From Planctomycetota bacterium (GTDB taxonomy: Bacteria; Planctomycetota; Phycisphaerae; UBA1845; PWPN01): a stretch of DNA of 64,000 nucleotides. Made by a program: the position numbers and the translations under genes. Where the stretch lies: the NCBI GenBank assembly GCA_022711465.1, contig JAKLEZ010000019.1, positions 1 through 64,000 on the forward strand. Reading direction: 5' to 3'. The notes beneath the pieces are model-generated. The model was not told the origin of the DNA, did not search any database, and saw only the letters and a list, made by a program, of their open reading frames with translations. Shown piece by piece: positions 44,545 through 52,981 of the stretch. Positions within the stretch are counted from its first letter, which is position 1, and every line of letters starts with the position of its first letter.

Positions 44545-45543
44545 ATGGAAACGCATAAGAGATTCGTCGTACTGGGCGGAGGCTCCATGGGCAGGCGGCG
44601 GATCCGCTGCCTGCTCGCTCACGGCGTGCCGGCCTCGGCCATCCGCCTCGTCGACGTCCGCCAGGACCGGCGGGCGGAGTGCCTCTCCCGGCATGGCGTC
44701 GAGAGCCTGCCGGACCTGGAGCAGGCCCTGAAGTGGAAACCGCACGCCGTGGTCGTCTCAACGCCGACCCGCTTTCATATGGAATGCTGCGCGGCGGCGG
44801 CGCGGGCCGGTGTGGACTTCTTCTGCGAGATCGCTCTCTCCGACAACCTCGATGGTACCGAAGAACTCGCTACCTTGGTCGAGCAGCACGGGCTGGTGGC
44901 CGCTCTGGGCATTCAGACACCCTATCACCCGGTCGTCCAGCGGGCCAAACGGTGGCTCACCGAACCGGCCATGGGTCGCCCGCTGATCTACCACTTCGAG
45001 TGGGGCAACTACCTGCCCAACTGGCATCCATGGGAGGACTATACCGCCTTCTACGACCCCACCCAGTTTGAGGGTGTCTTCGTGGAGGACCTCGGACAGC
45101 TCTACTCGCTGCTTGACGACTCGCTTGCCGAGCTATCTTGCAGGACCCACAAGCTCGGCGATCTCAAGATCGACGGCTGCGACTGCTTCCAGCTCCTCGG
45201 GCGGACACGCAAGGGCACCGTGGTCACGTTTCAGTTCGATCTCCTGCAGGATCTGCAGCAGACGGTCTACCGAATCGTGTGCCAGAAGGGCGTGATCGAG
45301 ATCCGGCTGTTTCCGGATTGCCGCGCCGAGCGACACCTGAACGCAACCGGCCTGTCCGAGGTGTACCTGCCACCCAAGGGCTATCAGTACGAGCAGTGTT
45401 ACGTAGACGAGTTTGGTGCGTTTCTCCAGGCGATCGAGAACCGGACACCCTGGCACCACCCGCTGGAGGCCGGAATCCACGTACTCAAGTGCCTTGAGGC
45501 GGCTCGACTCAGTAACAAGGAAGGCCGGCTTGTCACGGTGTAA
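44545..45543 (+). CDS. Gfo/Idh/MocA-family protein lacking the EKP lysine, cytoplasmic
   Basis: The 332-residue protein starts with a Rossmann GGGSMGRRRIR nucleotide-binding loop and has no signal peptide. The family's catalytic CEKP motif is replaced by FFCEIALSDN, so the usual lysine is absent. The C-terminal alpha/beta domain is present (FVEDLGQLYSLLDD, DEFGAFLQAIENRTPWHHPLEAG). It may bind a nucleotide-sugar or act without conventional hydride transfer. The ATG at 44545 follows AGGGAA; ATG at 44500 overlaps the sialidase-like stop and is an alternative. It lies between the sialidase-like and symporter genes. Confidence 0.82.
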   Translation: METHKRFVVLGGGSMGRRRIRCLLAHGVPASAIRLVDVRQDRRAECLSRHGVESLPDLEQALKWKPHAVVVSTPTRFHMECCAAAARAGVDFFCEIALSDNLDGTEELATLVEQHGLVAALGIQTPYHPVVQRAKRWLTEPAMGRPLIYHFEWGNYLPNWHPWEDYTAFYDPTQFEGVFVEDLGQLYSLLDDSLAELSCRTHKLGDLKIDGCDCFQLLGRTRKGTVVTFQFDLLQDLQQTVYRIVCQKGVIEIRLFPDCRAERHLNATGLSEVYLPPKGYQYEQCYVDEFGAFLQAIENRTPWHHPLEAGIHVLKCLEAARLSNKEGRLVTV

Positions 45544-45594
45544 ACCCTGCGCACGACCGCATCCGGGACGAGCCGCATACGGTGGGAACTCGCC

Positions 45595-48135
45595 ATGCCG
45601 AACGAGCGAGACACACAGGGCACCGATGTGGTGAGCAGGCCCGCGTGCCTTCGCCTTGTCAGCGTCGGGCCCACGCATCGCCGCCTGGGCCGGTTGACAC
45701 TCGTGGTCGGAGCATGCTGCGGCTGGGCGGCGTGCACAGCTGCAGCAGATGGTCCCCCTGTCAGTGAGCGCGATTCCCGGGAACAAGCGGTCTCAACGCT
45801 TCGTGCCGCGCTGCGCGATGCGCCCCGATGGGTGAAGGTGCATGCCGCCGAGAGCCTCCTGGCCCTCGACTACCCGCAAGACGTCCTCCCCATCTTTCAG
45901 CAGGAGCTTCACACCGCCGGAGACCAGCCCGAGTACCGCATAGGCATCTGGCGCGTGCTCGCCCGGGCAAGCACCGACGATCGCCAGCAACAGCAGTGGG
46001 TCAACAGGATCGTCGAGGTCTTCATGAACCAGGCTGCGCCGGACCGTAACCACGCCGCAGAGACCCTGGCCAAGCTGAAATATGTTCCCTCCGCCGAGGT
46101 GAGGGACGAACTCGCGCGGGTGGCTGCACATACGACCGGCCCGTTCTCGGTCAATGCCCGATGGGTCCTGGCCAACGGGGGCAAGCCCGACGCCGAACGC
46201 CCTTTGCTCGAGTCCCTTTCGTCGGACAGAACCGACGTGCGCATCAACGCCGCGTACGCCCTGCGTCATCTGACGAAGCTCTCTCCGACCTCCCGCCAAA
46301 CACTGACTGCGGCCGCGGAGAATGAACCAGCCGATTCGTCGGCCAAGGTCTACCTGCTCGGCACAGCGGCGGTTCAAGCCGGCCTCGGGGAGAACGCCCG
46401 TTGGACGGCACCGCTCGTGCACTATGCCCTCACAGGCAGACCGGATGAGGTCTACGAAGCCTGTGCAGCTCTCGCGTCCATCGGATCAGCCGCAGAGCTG
46501 CCGGTCCTCGCCGAGTTGCTGTCCGCAGCCGAACTCGATACGCGGGTTGCGGCCGCCAATGCCATTCTGAGGATCGGCCGGCGCGTTCCGCATCGCATGA
46601 GTTCCTTGGATTGGGCGGTCATCGGGGCCTACTGCCTGGGCATGCTCGCCATCGGCTGGTACTACGCTCGACGCTCGAAAACCACGGAGGACTACCTGCT
46701 CGGTGGCCGCCGGATGAATCCCCTGATTGTCGGAATTTCGCTGTTTGCCACGCTGATGAGCACGATTTCGTACCTCTCGTGGCCGGGAGAGGTGATCCGC
46801 TACGGCCCGATCATGGTCTGCGGAGCGGTCGCGGCGTATCCGTTCGTCGCCCTTGTGGTTGGCTGGTTCATGATCCCGTTTATCATGAAGCTGCGCGTAA
46901 CCAGCGCATACCAGATTCTAGAGGGTAAGCTGGGACATGGCATCCGCCTGCTCGGCTCGACCATGTTCCTGACCATCCGGCTCCTGTGGATGGCCGTCAT
47001 TATCTACGCCACGGTAAACAAGGTACTCATCCCGCTCACCGGGCTGCCCGAAGCGATGGCCCCTTACATCTGCCTGCTGATGGGCCTGATCGTCCTGGTG
47101 TACACGTCGATGGGCGGCCTCAGGGCCGTCGTGCTGACCGACGTGGTGCAGGGCGCGATTCTCTTCGGCGGGGCCGTCCTTGTATTCGCGGTGATCACGG
47201 TACGAATGGGCGGCATCGAGGCGTGGTGGCCAACGGCATGGCCCTCCCATTGGCCTAAGGTCGTGTGGGGATACGACGGGCATGCCCGGACGACATTCGC
47301 CGGGATCATGATCGCCATGTTCACCTGGTACATCTGCACCTCCGGGTCCGATCAGATCGCCGTCCAGCGCTACCTCGCAACCCGCGACGCCCGGGCAGCC
47401 CGGCGGGTACTGATCACCTCATTGCTCGCCGACGGCTTGACGACACTCTTCCTGGGCCTCCTCGGGCTGCCCTTGATGGCTTTCTTCCGGGCCCATCCGG
47501 AGATGATCCCGGATGGCCAGACCCTCACCAGCAATGCGGACACGTTGTTTCCCCAGTTCATTGTCTTCGGGCTTCCCGCCGGCATCACCGGACTGGTCAT
47601 CGCCGGCTTGCTGGCCGCGGCCATGTCCAGCCTCTCTTCCGGCATGAATGCCTCATGCTCCGTGGTCATGAGCGACTTCCTCGGCCGGACCGAGGGAGCT
47701 GAGTGCGAGCAGGGCGCGGGCATCAGGCTCGCCCGGCTCGTTTCGGCTACCATCGGTGGCGTCGTGATTATCCTGAGCTCCTACGTCGGCGTAGTTCGAG
47801 GCAACCTCCTCGAGGTCGCATTCAAACTCGTCAACCTGTGCGTGGCCCCTCTGTTCGGCCTGTTCTTCACCGCGATGTTCATCAGCTGGGCTACCCCGCT
47901 CGGTGCCCTCTCCGGACTGGTATGCGGGCTCGCCACCGTCATCGGCATCAGCTACTGGCAGGAACTGACCGGAATGCCCGGAATCAGCTTCGTGTGGGCC
48001 CTGCCGCTCGCCCTCCTCGCCCAGATCCTGGTCAGTGCCGTGTTCAGCACCCTTTCCTTCGGCCGACGCGGCCCGCTAATGGAGACCTCCACATCGTCGC
48101 CGCCGGAAAGCCCCAATACGCATGAGGTCAACTGA
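45595..48135 (+). CDS. Sodium/solute symporter (SSS family) with N-terminal HEAT-like domain
   Basis: The 846-residue membrane protein has a hydrophobic leader (LGRLTLVVGACCGWAAC) and a ~270-residue alpha-helical HEAT-like region (NHAAETLAKLKYVPSAEVRDEL, RINAAYALRHLTKL, LDTRVAAANAILRIG). It then has an SSS core of about 13 membrane helices beginning SSLDWAVIGAYCLGMLAIGWYYARR and containing the GGRRMNP, STISYLSWPGE and AAAMSSLSSGMNA regions. SSS carriers import sugars, sialic acids or amino acids with Na+. In vSGLT the N-terminus is outside, so the HEAT part is probably periplasmic. It is the last gene of the dense plus-strand run. The substrate is not determined. Confidence 0.87.
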   Translation: MPNERDTQGTDVVSRPACLRLVSVGPTHRRLGRLTLVVGACCGWAACTAAADGPPVSERDSREQAVSTLRAALRDAPRWVKVHAAESLLALDYPQDVLPIFQQELHTAGDQPEYRIGIWRVLARASTDDRQQQQWVNRIVEVFMNQAAPDRNHAAETLAKLKYVPSAEVRDELARVAAHTTGPFSVNARWVLANGGKPDAERPLLESLSSDRTDVRINAAYALRHLTKLSPTSRQTLTAAAENEPADSSAKVYLLGTAAVQAGLGENARWTAPLVHYALTGRPDEVYEACAALASIGSAAELPVLAELLSAAELDTRVAAANAILRIGRRVPHRMSSLDWAVIGAYCLGMLAIGWYYARRSKTTEDYLLGGRRMNPLIVGISLFATLMSTISYLSWPGEVIRYGPIMVCGAVAAYPFVALVVGWFMIPFIMKLRVTSAYQILEGKLGHGIRLLGSTMFLTIRLLWMAVIIYATVNKVLIPLTGLPEAMAPYICLLMGLIVLVYTSMGGLRAVVLTDVVQGAILFGGAVLVFAVITVRMGGIEAWWPTAWPSHWPKVVWGYDGHARTTFAGIMIAMFTWYICTSGSDQIAVQRYLATRDARAARRVLITSLLADGLTTLFLGLLGLPLMAFFRAHPEMIPDGQTLTSNADTLFPQFIVFGLPAGITGLVIAGLLAAAMSSLSSGMNASCSVVMSDFLGRTEGAECEQGAGIRLARLVSATIGGVVIILSSYVGVVRGNLLEVAFKLVNLCVAPLFGLFFTAMFISWATPLGALSGLVCGLATVIGISYWQELTGMPGISFVWALPLALLAQILVSAVFSTLSFGRRGPLMETSTSSPPESPNTHEVN

Positions 48136-48316
48136 CACTGACAGACTCTGAACCGTCCAATTGATCGTCCTGAAGCGTCGTGCAACCAACCGGCATCTCT
48201 CGGAGAACCCGGAACACAGAAGCTCGAGCCGTCACCGTTCAGCTTGCCGAAAGGACACCTGGACCTGGGCAACACTACCGCCATTCCCCGCCCGCTTCCG
48301 GCCGATCCCCCACAGT

Positions 48317-50035
48317 TCAACGAGGGCTCGGCAGTACCGTCGCACCTACCGTGTCGATGGGACCCGTGAATCCTGGGCCGCCCCCTGCTACGTAACCCCT
48401 GCTCGCACCGGCCGAGTCGCCGCTGACCCAAAAGGCGTAGAGCTCCGCGCACGTCGCGTGGAATCGGAAGCGAACCGGCTGACCGGCCACGGCGGACAGG
48501 TCATCGCCGCCTCGCCACGCCACCTTCGCCTGCGTGGCGTCCCTTTCGATGGACAGGCAATCCTCCAGCGTGAACGGCTGGATCACCCGTCCATTCGAGT
48601 CCAGTACCTCAACGCGCACCTCGCCTCCGGCGGCGTCGGTATTGACCCAGAGGTGCCGGCCACCGAAGCGTAACGGCCGGGTGGTCAGGGTTCCTTTCCT
48701 TTTCGTACCCATGGACGCAAAGCCGTCGCGGCGCAGGACGGCCAGCCCTGTCCGGATAGAGGCATCCCAGAACTTGTCTGACCGAGACCGACCGCTGAAG
48801 TAGAAGTAGAGCCTGTCCCCGACGACTAGGCAGCCACCGCCCACGCTCTGCACGTTGCCCCAGTTCCACGCCCCTTCCGTTTCGTTCACCCCGATGAAAC
48901 GGCGCCGGTCGGGCCGGTGCCAGTGAAAGCCATCGCGGCTGAATCCGAGGAGAATCTCGTTACGCTTCTGGATGCGGCGCTGGGCACAGACCTCGTTCGG
49001 CGGCCCTTGCCAGATCGAGAACAGACCGAGCACCACGCTCTCGTAAGGGGTGGCGTCGAGATTGTAGAGCTGCGGCGCGATCGCGTCGAACTCCGGGTTG
49101 GGATGCCGCGGATCGAGACGATCGGCACAAGTCCAGGGTACCGTCCCTCGGGGAAGCTGCTTGACCGCGGCCACGGGGTCGTCGTGCTCGAGATAGGCCC
49201 GGGCCCGCCCGACGTCAGGATCCCCCACCCGGACGCTGAAGATCCACTTTCGTCGGAAGGGATTGTAGAACACCGTGGTTCGGTCGCCCAAGGGTCGCTC
49301 GCTGACCGCCATTCGTTCCGACCAGTGAATGCCGTCTCGTGAGCCGCTTAGGCACATATGCCAGCCGGAGCCGGACATCTGAATCATGCTGAACATGAGA
49401 TAGCGCCTCGCGGGATCGGTGGCCGCGGAATCCAGCCAGATCGTACACGAATCACGAAAACGCCCGGACCAGCCCGGTGGCGGCGACAGCACGACATTGC
49501 TGCCGGGCACAACATCGAGCGCCGGTTTTTGCCAGTGTATGCCATCCAGGCTGGTCGCGTAGCAGGTGCCGCGTAACAGCGGGGCCATGTACCACATTTT
49601 GAACAGCCGCTCGGCCGGGTCGAAGAAGACGCCGTCACTGAACGGGCCTGCACCGGGGATGTCAGCCTCCAGTTCCCAGGGCTTGTCCGTTGTGAGAACC
49701 GGATTGCCACGGTGATGGGTTGGCTGGTGGAATGTCCTCTCCAGGTCCGTCTGCTCAATCAGGAAGTCATCCACAAACAGCTGCCGGCCGATGTCGATCG
49801 GGATTACCTTCGGTGGGGCCTGCAGATATGGCACGGTCATGGGATCCCGGGTCAGCTTGCCCTGTCGCGGTGGCCAGATGCTCGGCAATTCAATGCCGTT
49901 ATAGAGAACCAACTCCGGCGGGCTTTCACCTGCTGCTGTCTCGGTCAGGGCTGCGACCACCATACCCACTCCCAGAGCCAGGACTCCGGGAGCCAATCGA
50001 CTGTGTCTCGGCAACCGAATCCATGATGTGCTCAT
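48317..50035 (-). CDS. Secreted glycosidase-like five-bladed propeller protein (GH32/43-like superfamily)
   Basis: The 572-residue exoprotein starts with a signal peptide (LAPGVLALGVGMVVAALTETAAG). The body resembles planctomycete five-bladed beta-propeller hydrolases: IDIGRQLFVDDFLIEQTDLE, GPFSDGVFFDPAERLFKMWY, GSRDGIHWSERM, TTVFYNPFRRKWIFSVRVGD, GFSRDGFHWHRPD and GDRLYFYFSGRS. The C-terminal third is a beta-sandwich (VRVEVLDSNGRVIQPF, PVRFRFHATCAELYAFWV). GH32/GH43-like activity is suspected, but the catalytic carboxylates were not assigned. ATG 50035 has GGAGGT upstream. The function is inferred from family resemblance only. Confidence 0.75.
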   Translation of the reverse strand: MSTSWIRLPRHSRLAPGVLALGVGMVVAALTETAAGESPPELVLYNGIELPSIWPPRQGKLTRDPMTVPYLQAPPKVIPIDIGRQLFVDDFLIEQTDLERTFHQPTHHRGNPVLTTDKPWELEADIPGAGPFSDGVFFDPAERLFKMWYMAPLLRGTCYATSLDGIHWQKPALDVVPGSNVVLSPPPGWSGRFRDSCTIWLDSAATDPARRYLMFSMIQMSGSGWHMCLSGSRDGIHWSERMAVSERPLGDRTTVFYNPFRRKWIFSVRVGDPDVGRARAYLEHDDPVAAVKQLPRGTVPWTCADRLDPRHPNPEFDAIAPQLYNLDATPYESVVLGLFSIWQGPPNEVCAQRRIQKRNEILLGFSRDGFHWHRPDRRRFIGVNETEGAWNWGNVQSVGGGCLVVGDRLYFYFSGRSRSDKFWDASIRTGLAVLRRDGFASMGTKRKGTLTTRPLRFGGRHLWVNTDAAGGEVRVEVLDSNGRVIQPFTLEDCLSIERDATQAKVAWRGGDDLSAVAGQPVRFRFHATCAELYAFWVSGDSAGASRGYVAGGGPGFTGPIDTVGATVLPSPR

Positions 50036-50678
50036 CAGATACCGACCTCCAGTGGCTTTCATCGTGACGTGCGTGGGGCTCAGACTGCCAGTGTAGGCTC
50101 GTGATCGCCGACCTGCAATTGCTGCGCCGTCGACCATTGGTCCTCATTCCGCTTGTCCCGTGGTCTCCCCAGACACGAGGGACCGTCGCTTGCCCCCCGA
50201 AACGCGGCGGATAGAGATGACCCACTGTGAGACCATCGAAATCCAACGAGCAACCCTCCCTTCATTCCGCTCCGCGAGATCCACCTTCACCGGAACGGGC
50301 GCTGTGTTGTTCCCCGCGATCCCATGCCTGGCCGCCCGCGGGTGGTCCGAAGACCAGGAAAGCCGAAAACTTGACCCCAGGCAGGTCGAGGGATCCGACA
50401 AGCGAGAACGAAACAGACTGAATGGCCATGAACTCTGGGCGAATCCTTAACCTGAGATGGGAGCTAAACTTACGGAATTCCGTCCGCGTCCCAATGGCTT
50501 CGTTTGGCGCCGCAGGTTTGCACAGCACCCGTGGGCACATCCCCATTGCCACCTGCGGCCAATGGCTTCGTTTGGCCGAGTCACTGCGGTCCGACACCAC
50601 CCCTGCCGAGTATGTCCCCCATGAACAACTATGCTAGGATGAGGGTGTGGGGCGACATTTCGCCAGGGAGAAACCACG
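50036..50678. other. Intergenic region with an 18-base direct repeat
   Basis: No real gene is seen; several short frames are shadows. It separates the minus-strand glycosidase-like gene from the plus-strand PDZ gene and so contains both promoters. It includes the direct repeat annotated separately. Confidence 0.4.
50491..50576. repeat. 18-base direct repeat pair (50491-50508 and 50559-50576)
   Basis: The sequence CCAATGGCTTCGTTTGGC occurs twice, 68 bases start to start, in noncoding DNA about 100-190 bases upstream of the PDZ lipoprotein gene. It could be a pair of regulator-binding sites, a replication slippage remnant or chance; no function is known. Confidence 0.8.
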
Positions 50679-52016
50679 ATGAGCAGCAAGCGAGCAGGTT
50701 CCGTTCCCGCATCTACCAGCGATGATCCCGTCATCGCCGTGTCCGGTCGTACTCGATACCGCCTTCTCCCCGTGCCCCGATTCCACACCGGCACACCCTT
50801 GGCCCTCTTGGCCCTGCTGACAACGGGAATGATTGCAGGTTCCGGTTGCCCCAACTTGATTTGGCCCACACCCATGTACCTGGGGATCGAGATGGTCGAT
50901 GCCACCGTCGACCAAGTCTCCGGCGTGCTCATCTCCTCGGTGGACACCACCTCGATCTTCGCCTCCCAACTGAAAAGCAATGACATCATCATTTCCTTCT
51001 ACGGGGACTACGCGAGTAGTGTCTCGGGCTTGCGCCTCCTCGAGGCTGCCGTCGAGCCGGGCAGTACGGTAAGGATCAAGTTGTTCCGACCCGGCACCAG
51101 AGCCGCCCTCGACGCGCAGGGCACCGCGCCTCTGGACGATCCAGCGGGAATCCCGACTTCCATCGGACTGTCTATCAAGGACAACGGCACCGACGCCGGC
51201 GTGGTGGTCGCCTCCGATCCGACCTCTCCGGCCCAGGAAAGCGGAATACTCGCCGGCGACCTCATCCAGGATTTCAATACCTCACCGATCAGCGACTCCA
51301 AGGCCTTCCGGGCCAAAGTGGCAGGTCTCTCCAGTGGAGCCACGATCACGATGCTCACCCGCACGACCAGTGCGGAGGAACTGCGACGTGAGTTCAAGGC
51401 TGATTCTCGGGTCGAGCACTGCCTGTCCTACGTGGGAATCAACGTCCAGTCACTCACTTCCTCGCTGGCAACGTACTATGGGTACAGCGGCATGAAAGGT
51501 GCCAAAGTGACCGCGATCTACCCCAACAGCGCCGCCGCCAAGGCCGGCCTGGCGGTGGGCGATATTATCGTCCAACTGGCGGGTACACCCACCCGCTCCA
51601 CCTCCGAGCTGAAGAGAGTGGTCCTCGCTCATGCCAACGAGACAGTGAGCATCGACTATGTTCGGTCCAACCGCTGGCGAGCGGTGTCCATCAAACTGGA
51701 GGGAATCATCTCCATCCAGCCCCCTCTGCCCGATCTGGGCCTGAGCCTGAGAGACGACGCGTCAGGCGTCACGGTTTCGTCGGTTTCCACAGGCGGCGCC
51801 GCGGCCGCGGCCGACCCGCCGCTGGAGACCGGGGACATCATTCTCAGCATGGACTCGGTACCGACCCCCGATGTGGGCACTTTCAATACGCTGCTCGCCA
51901 CAAAAACCGCGGGAACCTCGATCCTGATCGGCTTCCAGCGAGACGGCATCTCTCTGCAAACCCTGATCACGATTCCCAAGACCAGTAGTACCAGCACTAC
52001 CCAGCCAGCGGCCTGA
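50679..52016 (+). CDS. Lipoprotein with four PDZ domains and no protease domain
   Basis: The 445-residue protein has a lipobox (GMIAGSGC) after an extended basic leader. Four PDZ-like domains are visible: ~65-140 (LGIEMVDATVDQVSGVLISS), ~160-230 (IGLSIKDNGTDAGVVVASDP), ~250-325 (YVGINVQSLTSSLATYYG) and ~345-425 (LGLSLRDDASGVTVSSVS). PDZ domains bind C-terminal peptides or adjust protease access, but the DegP/HtrA trypsin-like domain is missing. It is probably an envelope-anchored scaffold; the partner is unknown. ATG 50679 has GGGAG upstream. Confidence 0.85.
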   Translation: MSSKRAGSVPASTSDDPVIAVSGRTRYRLLPVPRFHTGTPLALLALLTTGMIAGSGCPNLIWPTPMYLGIEMVDATVDQVSGVLISSVDTTSIFASQLKSNDIIISFYGDYASSVSGLRLLEAAVEPGSTVRIKLFRPGTRAALDAQGTAPLDDPAGIPTSIGLSIKDNGTDAGVVVASDPTSPAQESGILAGDLIQDFNTSPISDSKAFRAKVAGLSSGATITMLTRTTSAEELRREFKADSRVEHCLSYVGINVQSLTSSLATYYGYSGMKGAKVTAIYPNSAAAKAGLAVGDIIVQLAGTPTRSTSELKRVVLAHANETVSIDYVRSNRWRAVSIKLEGIISIQPPLPDLGLSLRDDASGVTVSSVSTGGAAAAADPPLETGDIILSMDSVPTPDVGTFNTLLATKTAGTSILIGFQRDGISLQTLITIPKTSSTSTTQPAA

Positions 52017-52085
52017 ACCCGAGGATCGGTTCAAGAGGGAGCCAAGGGCCGTCACGAAGAGTGTGGAAGCCTTGAGTCTCCGCGA

Positions 52086-52946
52086 CTATTTCGCCGCCGC
52101 CAGCCCTCGCGCAGCCGCCTCGCGGAGGTGCTGTTCGGTCGGATCCTGCCGCGTCTGGTGCAGGTGTGAGTAGACTCTCGCGGCGTCAGCTTGTCTGCCG
52201 GCCGCGAGCAGCTTCTCCGCGAGAAGCAGGCAGCTCGTGGCTGCCCGGATCCGCTCCCAGGCATTCTGCGTATCGGACGCCTTGATCAGCAGGTCTGCGG
52301 AACCGGCGTCACCGATATTGGCGAGCGACCAGATGGCAGCGATGCGAACGTCGCGGCTCTCATCGTCTGCGGCGTTCTTGAGGTCAGCGACCACCGCCGC
52401 ATCGCCCAGGACACCCAATGCCTGGATGATCGCCAACCGGTTTCTGCCCTGGGCCTGCGGCAACGACTTCCGCAGGACCTCGGCGGCGCTCGGTCCGATG
52501 GCGGTCAGGGCCGAGACGGCATCTGTGCCCAGCTCCTCATCCTGGAGTTGGCCGCCGATCGCTGCGATCGCCGCCGGTCCCCCCACCCACTGCAGCTCAC
52601 GAATCAGGCAGCCCCGTACGCCTCTGGACAGATCACTCCGGCCCAGGTGCGTAACAAGCGTTTCGACCAGCATCCGTTGCAGCGATGCTCGGTCCGGGTG
52701 AGCCACGTAGACGGCCAGCCCGTGCAGAACGTACTGCGCCCGGTAATCCTTAAAATCAGGGTCGGTGGCGTCGTGGACGAGGTTGATCACTTGTGTGATC
52801 CCTTCCTGGCCTCTCGCCAGGATCTCCTCGAAGACCTGCTGGGCAACCTGCGGTTCGGGACCGGTGAACTTGCTTTCCTTGCCGGGTTCGTCCACGTCGG
52901 GCATGCTGGCGACCCGCGCGGCGATTTCAGCTTGAGATTCGGGCAT
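52086..52946 (-). CDS. HEAT-repeat protein
   Basis: The 286-residue protein is predicted to be entirely alpha-helical, without signal peptide. HEAT-type repeats are visible (GCLIRELQWVGGPAAIAAIG, NRLAIIQALGVLGDAAVVADL, RDVRIAAIWSLANIGDAGSADLLI). Such proteins usually act as scaffolds for partner enzymes. It starts 35 bases after the Gfo/Idh stop on the same strand and is likely translated from the same message. The ATG at 52946 follows AAAGGA. Confidence 0.82.
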   Translation of the reverse strand: MPESQAEIAARVASMPDVDEPGKESKFTGPEPQVAQQVFEEILARGQEGITQVINLVHDATDPDFKDYRAQYVLHGLAVYVAHPDRASLQRMLVETLVTHLGRSDLSRGVRGCLIRELQWVGGPAAIAAIGGQLQDEELGTDAVSALTAIGPSAAEVLRKSLPQAQGRNRLAIIQALGVLGDAAVVADLKNAADDESRDVRIAAIWSLANIGDAGSADLLIKASDTQNAWERIRAATSCLLLAEKLLAAGRQADAARVYSHLHQTRQDPTEQHLREAAARGLAAAK

Positions 52947-52981
52947 GGTCGTGTCCTTTCTTGGCCAGCCACCGGCCGCCA

